This document shows, in pieces, positions 1 to 9,013 of a stretch of 64,000 nt of DNA. Location of the stretch: positions 1-64,000 of the forward strand of contig JAHJNL010000054.1 of the NCBI GenBank assembly GCA_018820855.1, read 5' to 3'. The DNA is from Pseudomonadota bacterium (GTDB lineage Bacteria; Desulfobacterota; Desulfobulbia; Desulfobulbales; Desulfocapsaceae). Below the pieces are notes generated by a model that was given only the letters and a program-made list of their open reading frames with translations, made no database searches and had not been told where the DNA came from. The stretch's first letter is position 1; every line of letters starts with the position of its first letter. The translations under genes were made by a program, and so were the position numbers.

Positions 1-35
1 ATATCAAATGCCCTGGAAGTGGAGAGGAGAAAAAG

Positions 36-608
36 ATGAAAGTAGTTGCCTTTTGCGGAAGTGCCAGAAAAGATGGAAATACTGCCCTGTTGTTAAAGAC
101 TGCCCTGGCAGAGCTTGAGGCTGCCGGGGTTGAAACCGAGCTGGTACAGTTGGCAGGCAAGGAAATTCGTGGCTGTATTGCCTGTTATGAATGCTTCAAG
201 AGGAAAGATGGCCGGTGCGCTGTGGAAAAAGATATTATCAACGACTGCCTTGACAAGATGAAGGGGGCAGATGCAATCCTCCTTGGTTCACCAACCTATT
301 TTGCCGATGTTTCCTCTGAAATGAAGGCCCTGATGGATCGTTGTGGGATGGTCAGCCGAGCCAATGATGATCTGTTTAAAAGAAAACTGGGAGCAGCGGT
401 GGTTGCAGCGCGGCGTGCTGGCGCTATACATGTCTTTGATTCCATAAATCATTTTTTCCTCATTGGCCAGATGATCGTTGTTGGGTCCAATTACTGGAAT
501 ATCGGTATGGGCAGGGAAAAAGGTGAGGTTGCCAAGGATGAAGAGGGCATGAATACCATGAAGGTCCTGGGGCAGAATATGGCATGGGCTCTGGAAAAGT
601 TGCGATAG
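36..608 (+). CDS. NADPH-dependent FMN reductase / flavodoxin-fold iron-sulfur flavoprotein-like protein
   Basis: N-term MKVVAFCGSARKDGNTALLLKTAL flavodoxin-like FMN-binding motif; CIACYECFKRKDGRC cysteine cluster; GSPTYFADVSSEMKALMDR. Confidence 0.85.
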   Translation: MKVVAFCGSARKDGNTALLLKTALAELEAAGVETELVQLAGKEIRGCIACYECFKRKDGRCAVEKDIINDCLDKMKGADAILLGSPTYFADVSSEMKALMDRCGMVSRANDDLFKRKLGAAVVAARRAGAIHVFDSINHFFLIGQMIVVGSNYWNIGMGREKGEVAKDEEGMNTMKVLGQNMAWALEKLR

Positions 609-618
609 GAGCCGTTCG

Positions 619-1977
619 GTGAGCAGAGAAGATAGGCAGGTGACCATCCTGGTAGTGGATGACGAACAGGTGCATCGCTATATGCTCTGTTCCATGTTTA
701 AGGAGTGGGGCTGGAAGTGTGTAGAGGCCGATGATGGGCGTACCGCTGTGGAGGCTGTGGAAAAGTTTGTCTATGATGCGGTGCTCATGGACGTGCGTAT
801 GGCCCGCATGGACGGGATGGAAGCCTTTAACCGGATTCATGCTGCACATCCTGCCCTGCCTGTGATTATCATGACCGCCTATTCCTCCGTGGACGCGGCA
901 GTGGAGGCCATTAAGCACGGGGCCTATGACTATCTTACAAAACCTCTGGATTTTGACCGGCTGCGACTGACCCTGGAACGGGCTGTGGACCGGAAACAGG
1001 TGGAAGAGAAGAAGCGGGAAAGGCAAAAAGTCAGGCCTGAGCCGATGCCTTCTGCCATTATCGGGGCTTCACCTTCCATGCAGGAATTGCTGGAGATGAT
1101 TTCCTATGTGGCTCCTACTGAGGCAACTGTTCTCATCACCGGTGAGTCTGGTACCGGCAAGGAGCTGGTTGCTGCCGAACTGCATAAAAACAGTGAACGC
1201 CGGAACGGGCCTTTTGTTCGCGTCAACTGTGCGGCACTGGCCGAAGGGCTACTCGAATCCGAGCTCTTTGGTCATGAGAAGGGGGCCTTTACCGGGGCAG
1301 ACAGGCGGCGGGAGGGAAAGTTTGTTCAGGCATCCGGCGGGACTTTATTTCTGGATGAAATAGGGGAAACCAGTCAAGCCATGCAGGTCAAGATGCTGCG
1401 GGTTCTCCAGGAACATGAATTGCAGCGTGTGGGCGGCGAGGAGACCATTCGTACTGATGCCAGAATTATCGCTGCCACCAACCGTGATCTGGAAGAAGAG
1501 GTTCGGGCCGGGAATTTTCGTGAAGACCTCTATTACCGATTGAATGTTGTGACTGTGGCCGTGCCTCCCCTCCGGAACCGTGCTGAGGATATTCCACTGC
1601 TGGTAAACCACTTCGTCGGCAAGTTTTCCGAGAAAAACAGGCGGGTGGTCTCAGGCATAACGCCGCAGTGTATGGAACTGCTTACCGCCTACCATTGGCC
1701 CGGGAACGTACGGGAGCTGGAAAATGCCATAGAACGAGGGGTGATTCTCATGCGGGGAGAACATCTCACCGAGAAGAATCTGCCTCTGCCCATTCAGAAA
1801 CAGGGACGGAAGGATCAGGATGGGTCTGACCAGTCGCTTTCTCTTGAGGAAGTGGAAAAAAAACAAATTCTTAAGACGTTGGAAGATACGGGAGGCAATA
1901 AGAGCGAGGCTGCCAGGAGGTTGGGCATTACCCGAAAAACCCTGCAGAACAAACTCCATAAGTATGAAGATGTTTGA
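619..1977 (+). CDS. sigma-54-dependent response regulator (NtrC/AtoC family)
   Basis: GTG start; receiver domain (VVDDE, LMDVRM, MTAYSS, TKPLDF); AAA+ GESGTGKE, GAFTGA motif, RIIAATNRDLEEEV; C-term Fis-type HTH NKSEAARRLGITRKTLQNKL. Confidence 0.95.
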   Translation: MSREDRQVTILVVDDEQVHRYMLCSMFKEWGWKCVEADDGRTAVEAVEKFVYDAVLMDVRMARMDGMEAFNRIHAAHPALPVIIMTAYSSVDAAVEAIKHGAYDYLTKPLDFDRLRLTLERAVDRKQVEEKKRERQKVRPEPMPSAIIGASPSMQELLEMISYVAPTEATVLITGESGTGKELVAAELHKNSERRNGPFVRVNCAALAEGLLESELFGHEKGAFTGADRRREGKFVQASGGTLFLDEIGETSQAMQVKMLRVLQEHELQRVGGEETIRTDARIIAATNRDLEEEVRAGNFREDLYYRLNVVTVAVPPLRNRAEDIPLLVNHFVGKFSEKNRRVVSGITPQCMELLTAYHWPGNVRELENAIERGVILMRGEHLTEKNLPLPIQKQGRKDQDGSDQSLSLEEVEKKQILKTLEDTGGNKSEAARRLGITRKTLQNKLHKYEDV

Positions 1978-2223
1978 TGGTTTCAGGGAAATGTTTCATT
2001 AGCTTCGGTGTCTTTTTTCTCAGTCATCCATGATTTCAATCCTTCATACGTTCGTTAATTATGACAATGTAATGACAGCCGTCAGCGTCAGTTGACTATG
2101 CCATATGGCTGTGGTAATGGCTAGAGGCTGAATGTTAAAGAGTATAGGTTGGAGCTTGTGGGGTTTTCCTCCGGTCTTCAGCTTTTAATTATAGAATTTA
2201 AGTTAATTAGAGGGAGCGATTCA

Positions 2224-3528
2224 ATGAGGACAGATATCGTCCATATTGGTGCTGGTGAACTGACATACGAGATTCGCAATATCGTCAATGTAGGACTGAA
2301 ATTACAAAAACTTGGACTGAACACCAACTGGGAAAATATTGGTGATCCCATTGCCAAGGGGGAAAAAATTCCTCTGTGGATGAAAGAGATCGTTTCCGAT
2401 GCGGTGATGCAGGATGCCACCTACGGCTACTGTCCCACCAAAGGTGTACTGGCCACCCGTGAATTTATAGCCGCCGAGACTAATAGGCGGGGCGGGGTGC
2501 AGATTGACCCTGAAGATATTATCTTTTTTAACGGTCTGGGCGATGCCATTTCCAAGATCTTCGGATTTTTGCGTCGGACGGCCCGAGTCCTGGTTCCGAC
2601 TCCAAGTTATACCACCCATTCTTCTGCTGAGGCAGCCCATGCCGGTGACAAGCCCTTAACGTATATCCTCGATCCCAACCATCTCTGGTATCCGGATCTG
2701 GATGATCTGGAAAAGTCCATAAAGTACAATCCTGCCGTGGCCGGTATCCTCATCATTAACCCAGATAATCCCACAGGAGCGGTTTACCCCACGTATATCC
2801 TGGAGGCCATTGTTGAGATTGCCAAGCGTTATGATCTATTCATCATCTGCGACGAAGTCTATCACAATATCGTTTATAACGGTACCTCCACATCACCGCT
2901 TTCGGATGTGATAGGTGATGTGCCGGCTATTGCCATGCGCGGTATTTCCAAGGAGATGCCCTGGCCCGGTTCCCGCTGCGGATGGATCGAGGTGTACAAC
3001 GGGGACAAAGACCCCATGTTTGCCAAGTACATTCAGTCCATTCTCAATGCCAAGATGGTGGAGGTCTGTTCCACGACTCTGCCGCAGACTGTTTATCCCA
3101 AGGTGGTGCAGCATCCAAAATACCAGGGTTACCTGGAAGAGCGAATCAGCCGTTATGAGAAGTTTTCCAATATCGCCTATGATTGTCTCAAAGATGTGAA
3201 AGGGGTGCTGGTCAACCGTCCCAATGGTGCATTTTACATGAGTGTCTGTTTTGAACTGGGAGCCCTTACCCACAACCAGACTCTGCCCATTGATAATGTT
3301 GAGGTGAAAAAACTGGTCGAATCGCTGGTAAGTGCTCCCGGGACATCGGTGGATAAGCGTTTCGTCTACTATCTTCTCGGAGCTACCGGTATCTGCGTGG
3401 TCCCTCTGACTTCTTTTGCCACAGAGCTCCAGGGCTTCAGGGTGACTCTGCTTGAACGCGACGAAGGGGTGTTTCGCAAGGTCTTCACAACTATGGCCGA
3501 AGCTATGACGCAGTATCTGGCAAGTTAA
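2224..3528 (+). CDS. pyridoxal phosphate-dependent aminotransferase (class I/II)
   Basis: NPDNPTGAVYP, CDEVYHNIVYNG and GISKEMPWPGSRCGW (PLP lysine) motifs; start chosen at ATG 2224 after AGGGAG rather than 2149. Confidence 0.9.
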   Translation: MRTDIVHIGAGELTYEIRNIVNVGLKLQKLGLNTNWENIGDPIAKGEKIPLWMKEIVSDAVMQDATYGYCPTKGVLATREFIAAETNRRGGVQIDPEDIIFFNGLGDAISKIFGFLRRTARVLVPTPSYTTHSSAEAAHAGDKPLTYILDPNHLWYPDLDDLEKSIKYNPAVAGILIINPDNPTGAVYPTYILEAIVEIAKRYDLFIICDEVYHNIVYNGTSTSPLSDVIGDVPAIAMRGISKEMPWPGSRCGWIEVYNGDKDPMFAKYIQSILNAKMVEVCSTTLPQTVYPKVVQHPKYQGYLEERISRYEKFSNIAYDCLKDVKGVLVNRPNGAFYMSVCFELGALTHNQTLPIDNVEVKKLVESLVSAPGTSVDKRFVYYLLGATGICVVPLTSFATELQGFRVTLLERDEGVFRKVFTTMAEAMTQYLAS

Positions 3529-3596
3529 TCGGTGAACATGCGTCAATATTTTAAAGCACTTCATTTTCGGGAAGAGACTCTACAGGAGGTGCTGCC

Positions 3597-5228
3597 ATAG
3601 CACTTGTCAGCGGTAACACGGGTGGATTGAAAAAGAACCAGTTGAAGCTGCTGGATCATCTGGCTGGTATGCGGGGGAGCAGGGATCATGTAATCGAACC
3701 CGAGATGGCTCGCTCCCTCTGTCAGCTCTCCTTTGAAATGAATCGGCAGATCGGCCTTCTTCTTCAACGCTCCGGAAAGGTGGAAGCAGTAATTGTCGGT
3801 GATTTCAAAGGGATCATGATTCCCTTGCTTTCTCACATCCGCAGCAGGGGGCGTCTTAAGGGGCTGCGTCTGGTCCATACCCATCTGGCTGGAGAGGATA
3901 TAAGTGACGAAGATCTGATGGATCTTCTCTTTCTCCGTCTCGATCTTTTATCGGTTTTGAAAGTAACCGATGGAGGGCTTCCGGAACAACTCTATTCTGT
4001 TCATCTTCTGCCGGATGCCCGTGAAGGCAAAAGCTGGGCCTTCCTTCCTCCTGTCCATCCTGCCAATCAGCAGGATTCTTTTGAAGAGTTTATTCAAGCC
4101 CTGGAAGGGGAATTCACCCGTAAAGACACCGTTACAGCGGTGGAGAGTGGAGTAGACCGTGCCATTCTGGTCAGTGTCTCCACCCAGTCTCTGATCCGTG
4201 CTGAGGAGTCTATGGCAGAACTGGTGGAACTGGCTCGCTCTGATGACATTGTGGTGCTTGAGACGGTACTGCAGCGGCGGCGTAAGGTGAATCCCCGTTT
4301 TATTCTGGGCAAGGGGAAGCTTGCCGATATCATGATTCGGGCTCTGCAGCTGAATGCCAACCTCCTGATTTTTGACCAGGAGCTCAACCCCTCGCAGATT
4401 CGTTCCATTACCGATTATACCGAGATGCGGGTCATTGATCGAACCCAGCTTATTCTCGATATTTTCGCTCACCGCGCCTTGAGCAGAGAGGGAAAATTGC
4501 AGGTGGAGATGGCCCAGTTGAAATACATGCTGCCCAGACTCTCTTCTCGGGATGATGCCCTTTCGCGTCTGACCGGCGGCATTGGGGCCAGGGGGCCTGG
4601 AGAGACCAAGCTTGAGATCGACAGGCGCCGCATCAATGATCGGCTGGCGAAATTAGGCCGGGAATTGAAAACTGTGAGTCAGGAGCGGTACCGGCGTAGA
4701 TCCCGGCGCAGGAAAAAAGAGCTGCCGGTCCTTTCCCTGGTCGGCTATACCAATGCCGGAAAGTCAACGTTGCTGAACACGCTTACCAAAAGTGATATCG
4801 TGGCCGAAGATAAACTCTTTGCCACCCTTGATCCAACCAGTCGCCGCCTTCGTTTTCCACGGGATATGGAGGTGCTGGTTACCGACACTGTCGGTTTCAT
4901 TCGTCATCTTCCGGTGGATCTCCTGCAGGCATTTTCAGCTACCCTGGAAGAACTGGAGGAGGCAGATCTCCTGGTTCATGTCATCGATCTTTCCAACCCC
5001 TCTTTCCGGGAGCAGGTAAAGGTAGTGGAGGATTTGCTCCGTGAACTTGAATTGAGTACAGTTCCCTGCCTGAAACTCTTTAACAAGGCGGATAAGCTGG
5101 TGGATGGTGAGATGTTGCTGGCAGAAGCGGAAAGGGAAGGGATTGTGATCAGTGCCCTTGACCGGGAAACGCTGACACCGTTTCTGGAAAAAGCACAGGC
5201 AATGATGGGGAAGATTTTACAGGGCTAG
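3597..5228 (+). CDS. hflX: GTPase HflX; probable non-canonical ATA start at 3597 (ORF track uses internal TTG at 3627)
   Basis: GYTNAGKSTLLN, DTVGFIRHLP, GPGETKLEIDRRRI motifs; conserved N-terminal SGNTGGLKKNQLK lies partly upstream of the TTG; AGGAGGT 6 nt before ATA. Confidence 0.92.
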   Translation: MALVSGNTGGLKKNQLKLLDHLAGMRGSRDHVIEPEMARSLCQLSFEMNRQIGLLLQRSGKVEAVIVGDFKGIMIPLLSHIRSRGRLKGLRLVHTHLAGEDISDEDLMDLLFLRLDLLSVLKVTDGGLPEQLYSVHLLPDAREGKSWAFLPPVHPANQQDSFEEFIQALEGEFTRKDTVTAVESGVDRAILVSVSTQSLIRAEESMAELVELARSDDIVVLETVLQRRRKVNPRFILGKGKLADIMIRALQLNANLLIFDQELNPSQIRSITDYTEMRVIDRTQLILDIFAHRALSREGKLQVEMAQLKYMLPRLSSRDDALSRLTGGIGARGPGETKLEIDRRRINDRLAKLGRELKTVSQERYRRRSRRRKKELPVLSLVGYTNAGKSTLLNTLTKSDIVAEDKLFATLDPTSRRLRFPRDMEVLVTDTVGFIRHLPVDLLQAFSATLEELEEADLLVHVIDLSNPSFREQVKVVEDLLRELELSTVPCLKLFNKADKLVDGEMLLAEAEREGIVISALDRETLTPFLEKAQAMMGKILQG

Positions 5229-5230
5229 TA

Positions 5231-5728
5231 TCAGCAGGGCTGGAGGTAAAATCCGAGATCCTTGCCGATGTCACCTGGATCCAGGAATTCGCAACCGATA
5301 TTGTTTTCCCTGACGGACCGGATAATCACCTCTTTGCAGAGTTTGGTCTGTTTCTTGTTGTCGAGTGTGAAATTGATGGTTGCCTTTTGGCCGACATTGA
5401 TATTGTGGTGGCCTGATACGGAAAATCCAACGCCACTGCGTGAGATGTTGAAGACCAGCATTCTTCCGCCTCCACTGGTTGGAGGGCCGGTGAGGTTGTA
5501 AATTCCCTCTATCTTTGTAGGTTTTCGGTAGGTTTTGCGAAAATCAAGGGCAATCACGAAAGCGTGGCCGCAACTGCAGCGGGTTTTGAGGGTGTGTTTG
5601 TTGTCTCGAAATTTGCCAACGGCTATATCTTTGATGAGGTCACACTGCGGGCATCGGATTAAGGCCGTGTCATTGCTCTTTACAAATGCCTTTTGAACAT
5701 CCATACCATGTTGCTGCGTGGTTAACAT
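5231..5728 (-). CDS. PilZ domain protein with N-terminal zinc-ribbon-like CPxC/CxCG segment
   Basis: RKTYR and FNISRSGVGF match PilZ RxxxR and (D/N)xSxxG; RCPQC...RCSCG. Confidence 0.8.
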   Translation of the reverse strand: MLTTQQHGMDVQKAFVKSNDTALIRCPQCDLIKDIAVGKFRDNKHTLKTRCSCGHAFVIALDFRKTYRKPTKIEGIYNLTGPPTSGGGRMLVFNISRSGVGFSVSGHHNINVGQKATINFTLDNKKQTKLCKEVIIRSVRENNIGCEFLDPGDIGKDLGFYLQPC

Positions 5729-5948
5729 TCGTGTTCACCTCTTTCAGGGCTACATGATAAAGGATTACCCGTTGCCTTCTGCCCCAGAGTCTTCTTTTTA
5801 ACTCAGTTCTGCCAAAAGTATCTCGTACTGTTTGCGGTACTCCTTTTGTACAATAACAATTATAAGATATTTTACTATAGGTAGAATTACCCATTTCTCG
5901 TTCTGTGATTCTCTTTGTGGTCAGATAACTCAAGGTGACAGGGTTTCT

Positions 5949-5984
5949 TTCCCCCTAAGGAGACTATACAATAAGTAGGGGGAA
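5949..5984. repeat. perfect 9-bp inverted repeat TTCCCCCTA/TAGGGGGAA with 18-nt loop
   Basis: direct reading; lies 3' of the small CXXC gene on the minus strand and upstream of the PilZ gene. Confidence 0.6.
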
Positions 5985-6015
5985 CAGGTGAAATGTTTTT
6001 TGCTCCTTTTGGGAA

Positions 6016-6186
6016 TTAGTCGTAAATGATAGCTGTGTACCGTTCGAGAATCTCCTCAGTTTCTCTGTCCAGGTCACTTGCAACCTCATGGATTTGGTAT
6101 TCCTGCTTGCAGCCGGTACAGCGCAAGCGAATGCGCCGGCATTGGCGGAGAACCTCAAGCTTTTCGTTACATTTTCGACATTTCAT
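6016..6186 (-). CDS. 56-aa double-CXXC small protein MKCRKCNEKLEVLRQCRRIRLRCTGCKQEYQIHEVASDLDRETEEILERYTAIIYD (absent from the ORF track)
   Basis: manual translation of the minus strand; CRKC and CTGC pairs; resembles small dual-CXXC (seleno)proteins I recall from sulfate reducers. Confidence 0.75.
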   Translation of the reverse strand: MKCRKCNEKLEVLRQCRRIRLRCTGCKQEYQIHEVASDLDRETEEILERYTAIIYD

Positions 6187-6264
6187 GGGGATAACTGCTA
6201 AACAGTGTGTTTGGAATAAAAGTAAATTGGCTGACTGCAGTATTGCGAGCGATTGGCAGTGTTA

Positions 6265-6332
6265 CACCTTGGCCTGTTCTGTCTGGTGAACAACAGTCAC
6301 ACGCTGTGAGGCAGACAGAACTGGCCAAGGTG
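6265..6332. repeat. 21-bp near-perfect inverted repeat (1 mismatch) with inner TCACA-CGC-TGTGA hairpin
   Basis: CACCTTGGCCTGTTCTGTCTG (6265-6285) against CAGACAGAACTGGCCAAGGTG (6312-6332). Confidence 0.85.
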
Positions 6333-6353
6333 GGGGGCTGCTATATGCTCACG

Positions 6354-6905
6354 TTAGCTGAGCAGTTGTTCGCGGGTAAACAGAGATTCTAATTTGTAAC
6401 CGGCCTTGGCCAGAACATCAGCGCCGCCTTCCTGACGTTCAACAACGGTAATAACAAGTCCTACCTTGAAACCCTGGGACTCCACCCGTTCAATAACCTG
6501 AAGCAGGGTGCCTCCTGTGGTAACGACATCTTCGAGCAGGGCAACCCGGCAGCCGGGAGCCATGTTGCTCATTCCTTCGATGTAGTTACCTGTTCCATGC
6601 CCTTTGGCTTCTTTGCGGACAATGAAGGCCGGTATCGGGCAATTTTCCAGGTGGCTGACTACAGAAACCGCTGATACCAGAGGGTCTGCCCCCAGGGTCA
6701 TGCCGCCAACTGCTTCAATGGGTTCTTCGGCTTGCTTGATGATATCCAGGATGAGCTTACCACAGAGATAGCCTCCTTCAGCCGAGAGGGTGGTCTGTTT
6801 GCCATCGATATAAAAATCTGAGGTCTTACCCGAGGTGAGGGTGAAGGTGCCTTTCCGGTAGGATTTTTCAAGGAGGATTTCTTTTAGTCGTTGTCTGTCA
6901 CTCAT
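6354..6905 (-). CDS. pyrE: orotate phosphoribosyltransferase
   Basis: VALLEDVVTTGGTLLQVIE PRPP motif; FYIDGKQTTLSAEGGYL; FIVRKEAKGHGTGNYIEG. Confidence 0.95.
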   Translation of the reverse strand: MSDRQRLKEILLEKSYRKGTFTLTSGKTSDFYIDGKQTTLSAEGGYLCGKLILDIIKQAEEPIEAVGGMTLGADPLVSAVSVVSHLENCPIPAFIVRKEAKGHGTGNYIEGMSNMAPGCRVALLEDVVTTGGTLLQVIERVESQGFKVGLVITVVERQEGGADVLAKAGYKLESLFTREQLLS

Positions 6906-7131
6906 GATTAATTGTTGGGTTGGGTGTTAATAAAAAAACTTTTCCTGGAAAATCCGAGAAAGGTTCCATGATATGTTGGATTTTATTTCTTCGTAAATCT
7001 ACTTGTTTTTCCTCTAGGAACAAAGAAAAAACTCGCAAAAACAAAAAATACAATGTTATTTTGAACAATTGACTGTCAGTTGTAGGCCTGGCGATAAAAG
7101 TATTCAATACAGAAGAAAGTAAGGAGCATAT

Positions 7132-8973
7132 ATGTGCGGGATTGTAGGATATGTGGGGAGTCGACGTGTTGTGCCCGTGGTAATGGAGGGATTGAAGCGC
7201 CTGGAATACAGGGGGTATGATTCTGCAGGCATCGTCTATCTCCAGGACGGTGTGCTGAAAAAACATCGCAGTGAAGGGAAACTTCAAAATCTTGAAAATA
7301 TCCTGGGTGATGCCATTGGTGCCTCTTCTCATATCGGTCTGGGACATACCCGCTGGGCAACCCATGGTGCCCCAACCACTGAAAATGCACACCCCCATAG
7401 TGACTGCAGTGGAGAGCTGGTCGTTGTCCATAATGGTATTATTGAAAATTACCATTCTCTGCGCGGCGAGCTTCTGGAAAAAGGCCATCGCTTTGCCTCT
7501 GAAACCGATACCGAAGTCCTTGCCCATCTTATTGAAGAGTATCTCGACGGCGATCTTCGTGAGGCCGTAACAAAGGCCCTGGCCAGGGTGGAGGGTTCCT
7601 ATGCCCTGGGTGTCCTCTGGACCGGTATGCCGGATACCCTGATCGCTGCCCGTAATCATAGTCCTCTGGTCTTGGGTGTCCATGATGAGGAGGGGACCTT
7701 TATGGCCTCTGATGTTCCGCCTCTGCTTCCCTATACCGATAAGGTTATCTTTCTCGATGATCAGGAGTTGGCTGTCCTGCGTGCCGATAGCCAGAGCATC
7801 TATTCCCTGAAGAGCGGAAAAGAGGTGATAAAAGAGACCAAGGTCATTGCCTGGAACTCCGCCATGGCCGAGAAGGGTGGGTATAAACACTTCATGCTCA
7901 AAGAGATTTATGAGCAGCCCCGGGCCATCATTGACACAGTGAGCGGTCGCATCAATCCGGAGACCGGCAATGTTGATCTGCCGGAGATGAATCTCAGCGA
8001 TCAGGATCTGGCCGGTATCGAGCGTATCTTTCTGGTGGCCTGCGGCACCTCCTGGCATGCCGCTCTGGTGGCCAAGTACTGGATAGAGCGTTGGGCAGGA
8101 ATTCCCGTGGAGGTGGATATTGCCTCGGAATTCCGCTATCGGAGACTGCTGATCAACGACCGTGTCCTCACTGTTGCTATTTCCCAGTCCGGAGAAACCG
8201 CTGATACCCTGGCTGGAATCAGACTGGCCAAAAAGCTAGGCTCCAAAATCGTCACCATCTGTAATGTGGTGGGCTCCACCATGACCCGCGAGGCCCACGG
8301 GACGATCTACACCCATGCCGGTCCGGAAATCGGCGTGGCCTCGACCAAGGCCTTTACCTCGCAACTGGCAGCACTGTTTCTCTTTACCCTTTTTCTGGGG
8401 GAAAAGCGGGGGACCATGCCGCCTGAAAAGCGTTTGCAGCTGGGCAGGGAATTGATCGCGCTTGCCGAGGTTATTCGAGAGGCGTTGCCTGTGTTGCAGG
8501 CTGAAATCCGGGAGCTGATCGAAAAATATTATGACAGCCGCGACTTCCTCTTTGTGGGCAGGGGGCTCAATTTTCCCATTGCTTTGGAAGGGGCACTGAA
8601 ACTGAAAGAGATCTCTTATATCCATGCCGAAGGCTATGCCTCGGGTGAACTGAAACATGGCCCAATTGCCCTTGTCGATAAGGATATGCCCATCCTGGCT
8701 CTGACACCCAGGGATGCTGTTTATCAGAAATCGATATCCAATGTGGAGGAAATCAAGGCCAGGCAGGGACGTATTATCTTGATCGGCACCAGAGGTGACG
8801 GCCACCTGAAAACCATCACCGACGATGTCGTCTACCTTCCGGCTGTGCATGAGGAGCTCAATCCCATCCTCTATACCATCCCGGCCCAGCTCCTCGCCTA
8901 CGAGATCGCCACCAGGCGCGGATGTGACGTGGATCAGCCGCGGAATTTGGCGAAAAGTGTAACCGTAGAGTAG
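7132..8973 (+). CDS. glmS: glutamine--fructose-6-phosphate aminotransferase (isomerizing)
   Basis: MCGIVGYVGSRR N-terminal nucleophile Cys; two SIS domains; C-term DVDQPRNLAKSVTVE. Confidence 0.98.
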   Translation: MCGIVGYVGSRRVVPVVMEGLKRLEYRGYDSAGIVYLQDGVLKKHRSEGKLQNLENILGDAIGASSHIGLGHTRWATHGAPTTENAHPHSDCSGELVVVHNGIIENYHSLRGELLEKGHRFASETDTEVLAHLIEEYLDGDLREAVTKALARVEGSYALGVLWTGMPDTLIAARNHSPLVLGVHDEEGTFMASDVPPLLPYTDKVIFLDDQELAVLRADSQSIYSLKSGKEVIKETKVIAWNSAMAEKGGYKHFMLKEIYEQPRAIIDTVSGRINPETGNVDLPEMNLSDQDLAGIERIFLVACGTSWHAALVAKYWIERWAGIPVEVDIASEFRYRRLLINDRVLTVAISQSGETADTLAGIRLAKKLGSKIVTICNVVGSTMTREAHGTIYTHAGPEIGVASTKAFTSQLAALFLFTLFLGEKRGTMPPEKRLQLGRELIALAEVIREALPVLQAEIRELIEKYYDSRDFLFVGRGLNFPIALEGALKLKEISYIHAEGYASGELKHGPIALVDKDMPILALTPRDAVYQKSISNVEEIKARQGRIILIGTRGDGHLKTITDDVVYLPAVHEELNPILYTIPAQLLAYEIATRRGCDVDQPRNLAKSVTVE

Positions 8974-9013
8974 TTTTGGAAGGTTGAGAAAGGGAAGAAC
9001 AGGGGAAGTTGAG

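Noticed and set aside
2893-3564. 223-aa minus-strand ORF
   Set aside because: Antisense to the aminotransferase gene; no domain.
6898-8058. 386-aa minus-strand ORF antisense to glmS
   Set aside because: Shadow ORF of a highly conserved gene; no recognisable domain.
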